Source: Thiopontia sp964344435
GTDB taxonomy: Bacteria > Pseudomonadota > Gammaproteobacteria > GCF-002020875
NCBI GenBank assembly: GCA_964344435.1
Contig: CAYFNH010000013.1
Location: 1 to 33,640 of the forward strand
Reading direction: 5' to 3'
Length of the DNA: 33,640 bases
A model generated the notes under the pieces. The model made no database searches, had not been told where the DNA came from, and saw nothing but the letters and a program-made list of their open reading frames with translations. Positions 25,089-32,750 of the stretch are shown here, one piece after another (position 1 is the first letter of the stretch; each line of letters starts with the position of its first letter). The translations under genes and the position numbers were made by a program.

Positions 25089-25829
25089 TTGAGCATCCAG
25101 CGCGCGCCCCTGTTGGGCGTCAATATCGACCATGTTGCCACCCTGCGCAACGCCCGTGGTACCCGCTATCCCGATCCGGTGCAGGCCGCCATCGAGGTGG
25201 AGCAGGCCGGTGCCGATGGCATCACCATGCACCTGCGTGAAGATCGCCGCCACATTCAGGAGCGGGATCTCCATCTGGTTAATGAGGTAATGCAGACCCG
25301 AATCAACCTGGAGATGGCGGTCACCGATGAGATGATCGCCATCGCCAAGAAGTTGCAGCCGGCTGACTGCTGTCTGGTGCCGGAGAAGCGTGAGGAGTTG
25401 ACCACGGAAGGGGGGCTGGATGTTGCGGGTCAACTCGACAAGATGCGTGATGCGGTTGTGCGCTTGAGTGCAGCAGGTGTACGAGTCTCCCCCTTTATCG
25501 ATCCCGATCCAAGACAGATCGATGCGGTTGCAGCGGCAGGTGCCCCCATCTGTGAGCTGCACACCGGCTGTTATGCCGATGCCACTACGCATGCCGCACA
25601 GCAGGCAGAGTTTGCGCGTATCCGTGAGGCAGCGACCTATGCCCACTCACTGGGGATTCAGGTCAATGCCGGGCATGGACTGCACTACCACAACGTGCAG
25701 CCAATCGCAGCGCTGCCGGAAATTGTGGAGCTGAATATCGGCCACGCCATCATTGCCCGTGCCCTCTTCAGTGGCTTGCAAGGGGCAGTTCAGGAGATGA
25801 GGCGGTTGATGGTTGAGGCGCGTAGATGA
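25089..25829 (+). CDS. pdxJ: Pyridoxine 5'-phosphate synthase
   Basis: Condenses 1-deoxy-D-xylulose 5-phosphate with 3-amino-1-hydroxyacetone phosphate to make pyridoxine phosphate. 246 residues from TTG 25089, with AAGGAG at 25075-25080 supporting this start. Motifs: GVNIDHVATLRNARGT at about 10-25, TMHLREDRRHI, LVPEKREELTTEGGLDV, VSPFIDPD, ELHTGCYAD and VNAGHGLHYHNV. It ends four bases before the convergent hicB stop. Confidence 0.97.
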   Translation: MSIQRAPLLGVNIDHVATLRNARGTRYPDPVQAAIEVEQAGADGITMHLREDRRHIQERDLHLVNEVMQTRINLEMAVTDEMIAIAKKLQPADCCLVPEKREELTTEGGLDVAGQLDKMRDAVVRLSAAGVRVSPFIDPDPRQIDAVAAAGAPICELHTGCYADATTHAAQQAEFARIREAATYAHSLGIQVNAGHGLHYHNVQPIAALPEIVELNIGHAIIARALFSGLQGAVQEMRRLMVEARR

Positions 25830-25833
25830 ATAT

Positions 25834-26169
25834 CTAGGCAGCTCGTTCCGAAAGAATCGAGACTACCAGCGTATTCATGCTGACCCCCTCCTGGGCAGCT
25901 CTGGCTGCCAGTTTTGCATGGAGTGACTTGGGGACGCGAGTTACAAAACGGCCAGACTCACCACCGCTGCCGGGTGCAGGTATTGGGTCGCCGAACTCTT
26001 CAGCAGTCAGCAGCCATGACTCTGCTGCATCGGTGGCCTCCTGCATCGCCTCTTCTGCGGTCTCGCCGTCTGCCATGCAGCCAGGTAGGTCAGGAAATGT
26101 GGCCAGATAGCCGCCGCCATCCTCTTCAGGAAGGGGGAGAATGTGGATCGGGTAGTCGCTTGCGTTCAT
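25834..26169 (-). CDS. hicB: HicB-family antitoxin
   Basis: 111 residues from ATG 26169, chosen because GGAG sits just upstream; an earlier ATG at 26181 is possible. The N-terminal partial RNase-H-like HicB fold shows GGGYLATFPDLPGCMADGETAEEAMQEATDAAESWL (about residues 18-54). The C-terminus has a ribbon-helix-helix-like motif (GRFVTRVPKSLHAKLAARAAQEGVSMNTLVVSILSER), which is the DNA-binding part of this antitoxin type. It would neutralise HicA and repress the pair. The start overlaps the end of hicA by a few bases. The module is on the minus strand, opposite to pdxJ and acpS. Confidence 0.9.
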   Translation of the reverse strand: MNASDYPIHILPLPEEDGGGYLATFPDLPGCMADGETAEEAMQEATDAAESWLLTAEEFGDPIPAPGSGGESGRFVTRVPKSLHAKLAARAAQEGVSMNTLVVSILSERAA

Positions 26170-26170
26170 C

Positions 26171-26407
26171 TCAATCTCCAATGCCTTCTGTGATCAGGCG
26201 GACGAACTTCTTGATGTAGATTGCCTTGATCGGTTTGTGGGAAGGCACAGTCAGCTTGTTGCCGTTGGGATGGCGGAAGGTGACATGGCTGGTGCCGGGT
26301 TGCCTCCATTCAATATTGTGTTGACTGGCTACCGTCTTCAGTGACTCGATCCTCCAGTCCTTGGGATTGTTGCTCATCTTCTGGAGGATTTTGTCTGCCT
26401 TGCCCAC
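26171..26407 (-). CDS. hicA: HicA-family mRNA interferase toxin
   Basis: 78 residues from GTG 26407, which gives the standard N-terminus VGKADKILQKMSNNPKDWRIESL. The frame is open upstream to 26488, but those 27 residues do not look like the family and lie over the promoter. Active-site-type motif GTSHVTFRHPNGNKLTVPSHKPIKAIYIKKFV contains the conserved histidine of the dsRNA-binding-like HicA fold. It should cleave mRNA unless bound by HicB. The predicted -10 ends seven bases before the GTG, so the transcript may be leaderless. Confidence 0.88.
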   Translation of the reverse strand: MGKADKILQKMSNNPKDWRIESLKTVASQHNIEWRQPGTSHVTFRHPNGNKLTVPSHKPIKAIYIKKFVRLITEGIGD

Positions 26408-26414
26408 GCCTTGT

Positions 26415-26442
26415 ATGATACTATATGTAGTGTCATTTTCAA
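26415..26442 (-). promoter_or_regulatory. hicA promoter with overlapping palindromic operator
   Basis: On the minus strand TTGAAA (26442-26437), 16 bases, TATCAT (26420-26415). A palindrome at 26415-26436 (arms of nine bases matching at eight, centre TATG) covers the -10 and the spacer. This is the expected target for repression by HicB or the HicAB complex. Motifs are seen; binding is inferred. Confidence 0.65.
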
Positions 26443-26488
26443 GTGAAAAACGCCAAAAGCATGACAAGAAGTCACGAAAAAATCCCAA

Positions 26489-26661
26489 CTATTCAGGTTG
26501 CTTGAAACCTGTAAAAAAATGACAGTAGCATTTGATCAAGGTGGAAAATATGAGTTTACAAGGTCGCGTGACACAGATCCGGCGGGTTTCAGTGGTGAGC
26601 GGGATAGTTGCTCAGAATCAATTGTTTGACAACATGACCTTGGCAAGAATATAGTCTATCC
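26489..26661 (+). other. Spacer between hicA and the DUF1640-like gene
   Basis: Contains a short hairpin (CAGGTT / AACCTG near 26494-26511) followed by an A run, and a 34-codon frame at 26550-26654 with a GGTGG-type sequence upstream. That small ORF resembles nothing I know and overlaps the promoter of the next gene, so it is probably not a gene. Confidence 0.4.
26626..26655 (+). promoter_or_regulatory. Strong sigma-70-type promoter of the DUF1640-like gene
   Basis: TTGACA at 26626-26631, 18 bases, TATAGT at 26650-26655. The ATG at 26662 begins seven bases after the -10, which puts the likely transcription start at or next to the start codon. A leaderless mRNA is predicted. It would also transcribe acpS and cysM. 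Confidence 0.7.
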
Positions 26662-26880
26662 ATGACTTCGGTAACCTTCGACACATTGACCTTTACCCGT
26701 AAGCTGCAAGTGGCTGGCTTCAATGAGAAGCTGATTGAAACAGTTATGCGTGTGCTGGCTGACTTTCAGCAAAACCTGGTTACTAGAGAGCACTTTGATG
26801 CAGAGACCAAACTGACCCGCTGGATGGTCGGGGCTACGTTGGCTGGGGTGGTCTCCCTGATCCTGAAAGTCTTTTCTTGA
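26662..26880 (+). CDS. Short DUF1640-like (CCDC90-type) membrane-anchored protein
   Basis: 72 residues. Begins TSVTFDTLTFTRKLQVAGFNEKLIETVMRVL, the typical DUF1640 N-terminus, and ends with a single hydrophobic tail anchor (RWMVGATLAGVVSLILKVFS, about 53-72). The coiled-coil region common in the family is very short. Function in bacteria is unknown; eukaryotic relatives include the MCUR1/CCDC90 coiled-coil membrane proteins. No ribosome binding site precedes the ATG, in keeping with a leaderless transcript. It sits between the hicAB module and acpS, unlike the usual pdxJ-acpS pair. Confidence 0.75.
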   Translation: MTSVTFDTLTFTRKLQVAGFNEKLIETVMRVLADFQQNLVTREHFDAETKLTRWMVGATLAGVVSLILKVFS

Positions 26881-26914
26881 CGCTTGTGTAAACTCTTCTG
26901 TTGATGACTGCGTA

Positions 26915-27301
26915 ATGATTGTTGGCATTGGCACCGACATCGTGGCTGTGGAGCGTATGGCGCAGAGTCTGCAGCGCCACAATGGACGTATTGCCGAAAA
27001 GATTCTCTCGGCAGCTGAACTGCTTGAGTTTGAACTGCACAGTGAAGCGATGCGCCCCCGGTTTCTGGCCAAGCGCTTTGCTGCCAAAGAGGCGGCAGCC
27101 AAGGCACTTGGCACCGGGTTTCGCAGTGGAATTGCCTTGCCACAGATTGAGGTAGGCCATGATGAAGTGGGCAAGCCCCAGCTTCAGTGGTATGCAAATG
27201 CCAAAAAACAGTTCGATAAAATGCAGGCAACCGATGCACATCTGTCAATTTCTGATGAGCAGACTCATGCGATTGCCTTTGTGATCCTGGAGAGAGTATG
27301 A
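26915..27301 (+). CDS. acpS: Holo-[acyl-carrier-protein] synthase
   Basis: Transfers 4'-phosphopantetheine from CoA to acyl carrier protein. 128 residues. IGTDIV with metal-binding Asp8 and RFLAKRFAAKEAAAKALGTGF with Glu59 are the two catalytic motifs. It is normally directly after pdxJ; here hicAB and the DUF1640-like gene separate them. The stop overlaps the cysM ATG (ATGA). Confidence 0.96.
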   Translation: MIVGIGTDIVAVERMAQSLQRHNGRIAEKILSAAELLEFELHSEAMRPRFLAKRFAAKEAAAKALGTGFRSGIALPQIEVGHDEVGKPQLQWYANAKKQFDKMQATDAHLSISDEQTHAIAFVILERV

Positions 27302-28209
27302 ACTACCCAACCATGCAGGAGCTGGTCGGCAACACCCCGCTGGTGCGTTTGCAACGCCTGTTGAGTGAAACGGCACAGCAGCGCAACAATACCGTGCTGG
27401 TCAAGCTGGAGGGGAACAACCCTGCCGGCTCGGTCAAGGATCGTCCAGCACTGAGTATGATTCAACATGCACAGGCACTGGGAGAGATCCAGCCGGGGGA
27501 TACCCTGATTGAGGCAACCAGTGGCAACACCGGTATCGCACTGGCGATGGCAGCGGCGATCATGGGTTACAAGATGGTGCTGGTGATGCCCGATCACATG
27601 AGTGTTGAGCGCCGTGCCTCAATGCGAGCCTATGGGGCCCAACTGGTACTGACCCCGGAAGCAGGGAGCATGGAGGGGGCAATCGACAAGTCACGCGCAC
27701 TGGAGGCGGAAGGCGTAGGCAAGATCCTGGATCAGTTCGCCAACCAGGATAACCCGTTGGCCCACTATGAGGGAACCGGGCCGGAGATCTGGCGTGATAC
27801 CGCAGGAGAGGTCACCCATTTTGTCAGTGCAATGGGAACCACCGGCACCATCATGGGGAATTCCCGCTATCTTAAAGAGAAGAATCGTGCGATTGAGATT
27901 GTCGGGGTGCAACCGGAGGATGGCTCCAGCATTCCCGGTATCCGTCGTTGGCCAGAGGCCTATCTACCAAAGATCTATGATCGCACTCGGGTGGATCGGC
28001 TACTGGATGTATCCCAGAGCGATGCCGAAGAGACCACCCGCCGTCTTGCTGCAGAGGAGGGAATCTTCTGTGGAATCTCCTCCGGTGGGGCGGTTGCGGT
28101 GGCGCTGCGCCTGGCTCAACAGCGTGGGGTGGAGAATGCCACCATCGTTACCATTATCTGTGACCGCGGCGACCGCTACCTGTCAACCGGTGTCTTCCCT
28201 GCAGAGTAG
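27298..28209 (+). CDS. cysM: Cysteine synthase B (O-acetylserine sulfhydrylase)
   Basis: PLP enzyme that makes cysteine (or S-sulfocysteine from thiosulfate) from O-acetylserine. 303 residues. PLP lysine K47 in NPAGSVKDRPA, phosphate-binding TSGNTGIA, and GTTGTIMG. The length and the SVKDRPA signature favour CysM over CysK. Overlaps acpS by four bases. Confidence 0.93.
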   Translation: MNYPTMQELVGNTPLVRLQRLLSETAQQRNNTVLVKLEGNNPAGSVKDRPALSMIQHAQALGEIQPGDTLIEATSGNTGIALAMAAAIMGYKMVLVMPDHMSVERRASMRAYGAQLVLTPEAGSMEGAIDKSRALEAEGVGKILDQFANQDNPLAHYEGTGPEIWRDTAGEVTHFVSAMGTTGTIMGNSRYLKEKNRAIEIVGVQPEDGSSIPGIRRWPEAYLPKIYDRTRVDRLLDVSQSDAEETTRRLAAEEGIFCGISSGGAVAVALRLAQQRGVENATIVTIICDRGDRYLSTGVFPAE

Positions 28210-28237
28210 GGTAGTTTGAGATGACTTGTCAAACGGG

Positions 28238-28265
28238 TGGTATCGCTGCGGTATTGCTGTATAAT
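28238..28265 (+). promoter_or_regulatory. Candidate promoter of the MbcA/ParS-like gene
   Basis: Consensus -10 TATAAT at 28260-28265. The best -35 at the correct distance (TGGTAT, 28238-28243, 16-base spacer) is poor. The gene starts 34 bases downstream with a good AAGGAG. Confidence 0.45.
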
Positions 28266-28299
28266 CCTGACTATTATAGTAAGGAATAAGGAGTGCATC

Positions 28300-28713
28300 A
28301 TGGCTGAAATAACCACGGCAACCAACGAAAACGGAGACCTTGAGTTTAGTTATGAGCAGCGGGTCATGCTCACAGAACGGGTGATGGGGCTGTTCGAGGA
28401 GTGGGGGATCGGTAAAAAGGAGCAGATGACGTTGCTGGGGCTTGAGGGTAAGGAGCGTATGTTGACCCAGTTCAAATATGGTACACCGGTACCGGACGAA
28501 CAGCCGGTGCTGCAACGGGTGCGTCACCTGATCGGGATCGGCGATGCCCTGTTTCACAATTTCCCCCGGGCCAAGGCGGGTGGTGCGGTGTGGTTGCGCC
28601 ACACCAACAAATATCTGACCAAGCGCCCACCGCTCACCATCATGTTGGAGGATGGCATCCCGGGCCTCAAACAGGTCTGGGTCAAGCTGGATTGCACACA
28701 GGGCTGGGATTAG
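28300..28713 (+). CDS. MbcA/ParS/Xre-type antitoxin domain protein (DUF2384), no partner toxin
   Basis: 137 residues from ATG 28300 with AAGGAG nearby. The N-terminal half is an Xre-like helical region (YEQRVMLTERVMGLFEEWGIGKKEQMTLLGL). The C-terminal half has RVRHLIGIGDALFHNFP, then AVWLRHTNKYLTKRPPLTIML, the toxin-binding DUF2384 pattern in which the RPPL segment is typical. The usual RES-domain toxin gene is absent on both sides. It may be a housekeeping regulator rather than an antitoxin. Its stop codon is the first TAG of the downstream repeat. Confidence 0.8.
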   Translation: MAEITTATNENGDLEFSYEQRVMLTERVMGLFEEWGIGKKEQMTLLGLEGKERMLTQFKYGTPVPDEQPVLQRVRHLIGIGDALFHNFPRAKAGGAVWLRHTNKYLTKRPPLTIMLEDGIPGLKQVWVKLDCTQGWD

Positions 28714-28803
28714 TGGTTAGTGGTTGGTGGGTAGTGGTTGGTAGGTAGTGGTTGGTGTATAGTGTCGCGCCCTGACCACTACTCACAAACCACCATCCAC
28801 TAC
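28711..28803. repeat. Short-unit repeat with inverted arm between the MbcA-like gene and rlmD
   Basis: Units of the type TAGTGGTTGG recur at 28711, 28732 and 28746, and a reverse-complementary stretch (28774-28803, GACCACTACTC..., CCACCATCCACTAC) lies opposite. The pieces can pair as a long imperfect hairpin of about 90 bases. It has no T-run. It looks like an expandable intergenic repeat or small REP-like element. Confidence 0.7.
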
Positions 28804-28807
28804 CGAT

Positions 28808-30142
28808 ATGGGACGAAGACGTCGTAAACCTCTTCCACAAGAGCCGATTGAGGCAACCATTGAATCTCTGGCACATGACGGCAAGGGGATAGCCCACAAT
28901 AGCGAGGGCAAGGTGGTCTTTATTTCTGGTGCTCTGCCCGGTGAGCAGGTGTATTACAAGATGACCGGGCGTCGTCGCAGTTTTGATTCGGGTGAAGTTG
29001 TAGAGGTGCTGACCCCCTCTGAGGATAGAGTCGAACCACCCTGCCCACATTTTAATGGCTGCGGTGGCTGCTCTCTGCAACAGATGGCACCATCGGCACA
29101 GATTGCCTTCAAGCAGCAGAGCCTGCTCGATAACTTTGAACGCATCGGCAAGGTGACCCCGGAACAGGTGCTTCCTCCTCTGACTGGTGACAACCACGGT
29201 TACCGTCGCAAGGCCCGACTGGGCGTTCGCTATGTGCCCAAGAAGGGAGGGGCACTGGTTGGTTTTCGCGAGAAGTCGAGTGGCTATCTCACGGTAATGG
29301 ACTCCTGCCGGGTACTGGTTCCGGCCGTAGGTGAGCGTATCCACGATCTGCGTGAATTGATCAGCTCCCTGCAACAGTGCAACAAGATTGCCCAGATAGA
29401 GGTTGCCTGTGATGACTCTCAGTGTGTACTGGTATTTCGTAATCTGGAGCCACTGCCAGAGGCCGATATCGACAAGTTGCATCAGTTTGGGCAACAGCAT
29501 GATCTGAAGATCTACCTGCAGCCCAAAGGGCCGGAAAGTGTTACCCCACTCAACGAGACTCATCAGACTACGCTCAGCTATCACCTGTCACGGTTTGATC
29601 TGCAGTATCGTTTCCTTCCAACCGACTTTACCCAGGTAAACGGTGACATCAACCAGAAGATGGTTCCGATGGCTGTTTTAATGTTAGAACTGACCCCTGA
29701 GGATGAGGTGCTGGATCTATTCTGTGGCCTGGGCAACTTCACCCTCCCCATAGCAAGAGAGGCAGGGACAGTCGTCGGGGTCGAGGGAGAGGAGGCGCTG
29801 GTACAACGAGCCAGAGAGAACGCCACACTCAACCAGATCGAAAATGCCGAGTTCTACGCAGTGGATCTGCAGGATGAAGAGAGTGGAGGTGTCTGGCTCA
29901 ACGACCGATACAACAAGGTGCTGCTCGACCCACCTCGCAGTGGTGCATTGGAGATTGTGCAGAAGATGGGCAAGATCAATCCAGAGCGAATTGTCTATGT
30001 CTCCTGCAACCCCTCGACCCTGGCACGCGATGCCGATGAGCTGGTCAACAACCAAGGCTACCGGCTGGTATCCGCTGGGGTGATGGACATGTTTCCTCAC
30101 ACGGCGCATGTGGAGTCGATTGCTCTGTTTGTAAAATCCTGA
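28808..30142 (+). CDS. rlmD: 23S rRNA (uracil-1939-C5)-methyltransferase RlmD
   Basis: 444-residue SAM-dependent rRNA methylase. An N-terminal TRAM domain (about 12-70) is followed by the 4Fe-4S cluster cysteines C79, C85, C88 (PCPHFNGCGGCSLQQ) and C167. The SAM site is VLDLFCGLGNFTLPIA, and LLDPPRSGAL and catalytic Cys400 in YVSCNPSTLARD complete the TrmA-type active site. There is no clear ribosome binding site before ATG 28808, which follows the repeat by four bases. Confidence 0.96.
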   Translation: MGRRRRKPLPQEPIEATIESLAHDGKGIAHNSEGKVVFISGALPGEQVYYKMTGRRRSFDSGEVVEVLTPSEDRVEPPCPHFNGCGGCSLQQMAPSAQIAFKQQSLLDNFERIGKVTPEQVLPPLTGDNHGYRRKARLGVRYVPKKGGALVGFREKSSGYLTVMDSCRVLVPAVGERIHDLRELISSLQQCNKIAQIEVACDDSQCVLVFRNLEPLPEADIDKLHQFGQQHDLKIYLQPKGPESVTPLNETHQTTLSYHLSRFDLQYRFLPTDFTQVNGDINQKMVPMAVLMLELTPEDEVLDLFCGLGNFTLPIAREAGTVVGVEGEEALVQRARENATLNQIENAEFYAVDLQDEESGGVWLNDRYNKVLLDPPRSGALEIVQKMGKINPERIVYVSCNPSTLARDADELVNNQGYRLVSAGVMDMFPHTAHVESIALFVKS

Positions 30143-30237
30143 GATTGCAGCAGAAATGATGGTGAGCTCCCTATACAGGATGGGGTGGCTGGATTAGTAT
30201 TGTTGTATAGGTAATCAATTCTCCTGCGGTGATCCTG

Positions 30238-31329
30238 ATGAAGAAATCGACCATTCTGATTGTTGATGATGATGCCACCATTCTGGCGTCTACCAGCAAG
30301 GTTCTCTCCTCCGACTACCAGGTCAGGGTGGCCAATTCCGGTGAGCGTGCGTTACAGATCGCTGCGACCGACCCGGTTCCCAGCCTGATTCTGCTGGACC
30401 TGATGATGCCCGGCATCGATGGCTATGAGGTTTTATCACAACTGAAGAGGGATCACGCCACCGAGGATATACCAATTATCTTTGTCACCGGCTTGAGTGA
30501 TAACTCAGATGAAGAGAAGGGGTTGGCACTGGGGGCGGCTGATTACATCACCAAGCCCATCAATCCGGCCATCCTGTTGGCGCGGGTAAAAACACAGCTG
30601 ACCGTAAAACAGGCGAGTGACTTTCTGCGGGATAAAAACCTCTATCTGGAGGCCGAAGTGCAGCGCAGAATGGAGGAGAACGAGACCATTCAGAGTGCCT
30701 CCATCCATGCCCTGGCACGGCTGGCAGAGGTTCGTGATCCTGAGACCGGTGCCCACATCCTGCGCACCCAAGGATACATTGAACAACTTGCCAGACTGTT
30801 GATTAACCACCCTCGTTTTACCGATACCCTCAACCCCTCTTATATCAAGCTGCTGGTACGCTCCGCTCCCTTGCACGACATCGGTAAGGTTGGCATTCCT
30901 GACCAGATCCTGTTGAAGCCGGGAGAATTCTCAGAGAAGGAGCGCAGGATCATGGATACCCATGCCGCCATTGGTGCCGAGGCGATCAGCAAGGCAGAAG
31001 AGGATGTGGAGCACGAACTCGAATTCTTTGCCTTGGCCAAGGAGATTGCCCACTGGCACCATGAGAAGTGGGATGGAAGTGGGTACCCGGACCAACTCAG
31101 TGGTGAGCAGATCCCCATCTCGGCACGCTTGATGGCGATTGCCGATGTATTTGATGCACTGATCTCCAAACGGGTCTACAAAAAGGCATTTTCCTATGAG
31201 ACTGCACTGGGCATCATTGTGCAGGGGCGTGGTAAACACTTTGATCCGGATATTACCGATGCCTTCAGTGAACACTTTTCAGAGTTTGTCTCAATCGCAG
31301 AAAAATACCGAGACAGTACCGAGGCGTGA
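30238..31329 (+). CDS. Response regulator with HD-GYP cyclic-di-GMP phosphodiesterase output
   Basis: 363 residues from ATG 30238 (GTG 30229 also possible). Receiver domain about 1-120 with the acidic pocket VDDDAT and phospho-acceptor Asp54 in LILLDLMMPGIDG, and KPIN near 106. A coiled linker follows. The HD-GYP domain from about 155 has HD at 213-214 (APLHDIGKVGIPD), HHEKWDGSGYP at 274-284 with a complete GYP, and ADVFDAL. All metal-ligand motifs are present, so it should hydrolyse cyclic-di-GMP when phosphorylated. Its stop overlaps the start of the next gene (GTGA), indicating a joint pathway. Confidence 0.92.
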   Translation: MKKSTILIVDDDATILASTSKVLSSDYQVRVANSGERALQIAATDPVPSLILLDLMMPGIDGYEVLSQLKRDHATEDIPIIFVTGLSDNSDEEKGLALGAADYITKPINPAILLARVKTQLTVKQASDFLRDKNLYLEAEVQRRMEENETIQSASIHALARLAEVRDPETGAHILRTQGYIEQLARLLINHPRFTDTLNPSYIKLLVRSAPLHDIGKVGIPDQILLKPGEFSEKERRIMDTHAAIGAEAISKAEEDVEHELEFFALAKEIAHWHHEKWDGSGYPDQLSGEQIPISARLMAIADVFDALISKRVYKKAFSYETALGIIVQGRGKHFDPDITDAFSEHFSEFVSIAEKYRDSTEA

Positions 31330-32750
31330 TCACTCCTGAACAACAGCTGCATACCGGTTACTCGGGGGCTCGACTCCTGCTGGTTGATGATGATGAGATC
31401 AACCTGGAGATGGCAGAGCTGCTACTGACCCGTGCCGGAATGGTAGTAGATACCGCAATGGATGGATTTGATGCCGTCATCAAGGTGCGTAACAACGACT
31501 ATGACCTGGTGTTGATGGATCTGCAGATGCCGGTGATGGGGGGCGAAGAGGCGAGTTGGGAGATTCGCTCCATACCGGGCAAGGAGCTGCTGCCCATTTT
31601 GGCGATTGGTGCCAATACCGGAACCCTGGGGCTGCATCGTTTGCAAAAGATGGGGATGGATGGGGCCGTCAAGAAGCCCTTTGATCCGGACAACCTCTAC
31701 ACGCAACTAATTCGTTGGCTGCCGCAACAGGCATCCACTACACAACAGAGTGCGCCAGCCATACCTTCCCATGAAGAGGAGGATCCCTACTTGCAACAAC
31801 TCTCTCTTGTTGATGGAGTGGATGTTGGTCTGGGGCTGCGCAACAGTGGCGGGGATCAAACCGTTTACCTGCGCATGCTGCGACGTTTTATCCCGGTTCA
31901 AGTAGAGCGTCTGAAACGGCTGGAGGAGGCGCTGCAGCATGCGGACTACCCGCAAGTACAGGCACTCTCGCATGTCATCAAGGGGGCGTCCGGGACGCTG
32001 GGGTTTGTTACCCTGCAGCAGTTGGCAGAGCAGATTGAACAGGCAAGTGGTGACTCTGCCATGGTCAACCTCAGCGCTGTAGAGCCGATCATCGGGCAGA
32101 TCAACTCATTTCTACAGACACTGCAACCGCTGTTTGACGGGGGGGAAGAGGCGCTCACACAACAACCATCTACCCCGCTGAGTGCAACCGAGGTCACCAA
32201 TATATTGCGCCAGATCCATGTCCTGTTGCTGCAGGATCGGGCAGAGGTCAACCCCCTGATGGCAGAACAGAGTGCACAGCTGATTGCAGTGCTGGGTCAA
32301 CGCGCAACCGAGCTGGAGCAAGAGATAGAGGCCTATAACTACCCACAGGCACTCTCACGGGTGGAACAGCTCCTCGCTGAACGGGATGCCATGCCAGAAC
32401 TGAACCCTCAACTTGAAGTTGTCGATCTCACACAGATGGAGAGCAAGCTTGGGATCGGTGCAGAAAAGATGAGGGAGACCCTCAACCATTTTTTGTCTTA
32501 TGCCGAAGAGATACTCTCTCAGGCTGCCCAAGCACTCCATAAGCAAGATCGGGAACAGCTCCAGTTTGTTGGCCACAAGCTGAAGACTTCGGCCGGGATG
32601 GTTGGAGCCATGATTCTGGGCCACCTCGCACTGGAACTGGAGGAGTCGGCAGCAGAGTACAGCTGGCAAGAGCTGGAGGTACTGCAACAGGAGCTGGTGC
32701 GGGCACTGCAGGCAGTGGCGCAGTTTGTTGAGGATATGCAGGGTGGCTAA
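31326..32750 (+). CDS. Receiver protein with two histidine-phosphotransfer (Hpt) domains
   Basis: 474 residues from GTG 31326. Receiver domain about 15-132: VDDDEIN, Asp65 in LVLMDLQMPVMGG, and KKPFDPD. A first Hpt domain at about 165-270 has His216 in HVIKGASGTLG, and a second at about 365-470 has His417 in GHKLKTSAGMVGA. There is no kinase ATPase domain and no DNA-binding output. It is most simply a phosphorelay hub, receiving phosphate from a kinase elsewhere and passing it to the adjacent HD-GYP regulator. The two Hpt histidines flank a helical linker. The 3' end abuts the phage-like segment. Confidence 0.9.
   Translation: MITPEQQLHTGYSGARLLLVDDDEINLEMAELLLTRAGMVVDTAMDGFDAVIKVRNNDYDLVLMDLQMPVMGGEEASWEIRSIPGKELLPILAIGANTGTLGLHRLQKMGMDGAVKKPFDPDNLYTQLIRWLPQQASTTQQSAPAIPSHEEEDPYLQQLSLVDGVDVGLGLRNSGGDQTVYLRMLRRFIPVQVERLKRLEEALQHADYPQVQALSHVIKGASGTLGFVTLQQLAEQIEQASGDSAMVNLSAVEPIIGQINSFLQTLQPLFDGGEEALTQQPSTPLSATEVTNILRQIHVLLLQDRAEVNPLMAEQSAQLIAVLGQRATELEQEIEAYNYPQALSRVEQLLAERDAMPELNPQLEVVDLTQMESKLGIGAEKMRETLNHFLSYAEEILSQAAQALHKQDREQLQFVGHKLKTSAGMVGAMILGHLALELEESAAEYSWQELEVLQQELVRALQAVAQFVEDMQGG

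Noticed and set aside
26408..26488. N-terminal extension of HicA to ATG 26488
   Set aside because: The 27 extra residues do not match HicA and the bases contain the promoter and operator.
26550..26654. 34-codon ORF before the DUF1640-like gene
   Set aside because: No recognisable protein character and it runs through the -35/-10 of a strong promoter.
32482..32750. C-terminal part of the minus-strand frame opposite the Hpt gene
   Set aside because: Sequence is proline-rich and low in similarity to any protein, typical of the antisense of a coding gene; the plus-strand Hpt motifs are clear.
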